Shown: positions 6,638-7,292 of the stretch, piece after piece
Numbering within the stretch: the stretch's first letter is position 1
Layout of the letters: each line of letters begins with the position of its first letter
Source of the DNA: Bacteroidales bacterium
GTDB taxonomy: Bacteria > Bacteroidota > Bacteroidia > Bacteroidales > DTU049
Length of the DNA stretch: 7,292 bases
Direction of reading: 5' to 3'
Assembly: GCA_018056215.1 (NCBI GenBank)
Contig: JAGPGB010000017.1
Span: 1-7,292, forward strand
Notes under the pieces: generated by a model
Seen by the model: the letters and a program-made list of their open reading frames with translations, nothing else
Databases searched by the model: none
What the model was told of the DNA's origin: nothing
Position numbers and translations under genes: made by a program

Positions 6638-7292
6638 ATGCAAAATATGGAAATAGAAATCAAGCCACCATCTAAATGGCATTTTTTTGATATTAAAGAA
6701 CTAATTTATTACAAAGACACATTATATTTTTTAACATGGAAAGATATTAAAGTCAAATACAAACAAGCCGTTTTAGGGTTTTTATGGGCTTTTTTGCAAC
6801 CTATAGCTATGACTGCTGTTTTCGTATTATTTAATCTCGCTGTTAATGTGTCATTAGGAGATGTTAATATACCATATCCACTTTTTGTACTTTCTGGAAT
6901 AATGCTATGGAATCTTTTTGCTAATGCCATCACTGCCACGTCTAATAGTGTTGTAAATAATTCAAATATTTTAAAAAAAATTTATTTCCCTAGAATATTT
7001 TTCCCTATGAGTTCTCTTTTAGTTAGTTTATTTGATTTTTTTATAACTTTATTAATTTATATCCCAGTAATGATCTATTATAATGTTTATCCTAATTGGC
7101 AGATAATCTATATTTTGCCAGTTTGCATTTTATTAGTTTCTATATTAGTTTTAGGTATTGGCTCATTCTTTGGCGCATTAAATGTAAAATATAGAGATGT
7201 CAAATATATAATACCATTTGTAGTGCAATTATTATTTTTTATTTCTCCAGTATTCTATTCTAATAATCAAATAGCTCTTCCCTGGGTAAAAA
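6638..7292 (+). CDS. ABC-2 type polysaccharide (O-antigen) export permease, N-terminal part
   Basis: This reading frame runs off the right edge after 218 residues. It is the membrane subunit of an ABC transporter that moves lipid-linked polysaccharide across the inner membrane (Wzm/RfbA/TagG/KpsM family). The diagnostic N-terminus is an amphipathic region YYKDTLYFLTWKDIKVKYK (24-42) leading into AVLGFLWAFLQPIAM (44-58). Membrane segments follow at about 46-69, 80-98, 123-148, 156-180 and 190-207. NNSNILKKIYFPR (107-119) and FFGALNVKYRDVKYIIPF (177-194) are also typical of the family. About 40-60 residues, including the last membrane segment, should lie beyond the window. The matching ATPase (Wzt-like) is expected downstream but is not visible. 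ATG 6638 is taken as the start. ATG 6647 in the same frame (MEIEIKPPSKW) is a close alternative, and no Shine-Dalgarno sequence decides between them. The exported glycan cannot be told from the permease alone. Confidence 0.92.
   Translation, partial: MQNMEIEIKPPSKWHFFDIKELIYYKDTLYFLTWKDIKVKYKQAVLGFLWAFLQPIAMTAVFVLFNLAVNVSLGDVNIPYPLFVLSGIMLWNLFANAITATSNSVVNNSNILKKIYFPRIFFPMSSLLVSLFDFFITLLIYIPVMIYYNVYPNWQIIYILPVCILLVSILVLGIGSFFGALNVKYRDVKYIIPFVVQLLFFISPVFYSNNQIALPWVK

Noticed and set aside
6709..6939. Minus-strand open frame inside the permease gene
   Set aside because: The plus-strand frame is a clear ABC-2 permease, and the antisense product has no family features.
1..7292. CRISPR array, insertion sequence, prophage or defence island
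   Set aside because: There are no spaced direct repeats, terminal inverted repeats, transposase or integrase, or recognisable defence proteins. Apart from the unidentified left-edge protein, the genes are recognisable housekeeping or surface-export families.

Overview
The window looks like a chromosomal segment of a low-GC (roughly 28-30% by eye) member of the Bacteroidota. Three things point there. The topoisomerase IV A subunit has the C-terminal domain typical of that phylum. TopA is followed, with a 4-base overlap, by the degenerate arginase/formiminoglutamase-like protein that I recall next to topA in this group. Each of the four transcription starts has a TAnnTTTG box, the Bacteroidota -7 promoter element, and none has a clear Shine-Dalgarno sequence. 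Species cannot be fixed from the sequence. The very low GC would suit a host-associated or symbiotic lineage, but that is inference.

Layout: (1) positions 1-182, minus strand, hold the N-terminal 60 codons of an unrecognised protein with a CxxC pair, cut by the window edge. (2) A 163-base divergent intergenic region (189-351) carries -7 boxes on both strands. (3) topA (352-2751, GTG start) and the pseudo-ureohydrolase gene (2748-3896) form a two-gene, translationally coupled unit. (4) An AT-only intergenic stretch (3897-3997) may hold a weak hairpin and carries the parC promoter. (5) parC (3998-6601) encodes topoisomerase IV subunit A. (6) A short spacer with its own promoter precedes an ABC-2 polysaccharide-export permease (6638 to the right edge), cut by the window end.

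TopA relaxes negative supercoils and ParC (with a ParE partner not in this window) decatenates replicated chromosomes, so the middle of the window serves DNA topology. The permease begins what is probably a separate cell-surface polysaccharide locus. These are mostly ordinary core genes. I see no CRISPR array, insertion sequence, prophage, RNA gene or defence system. The items most worth a second look are the conserved but catalytically degenerate ureohydrolase-like protein coupled to topA, the nearly leaderless parC transcript predicted from its promoter, and the unidentified CxxC protein at the left edge.
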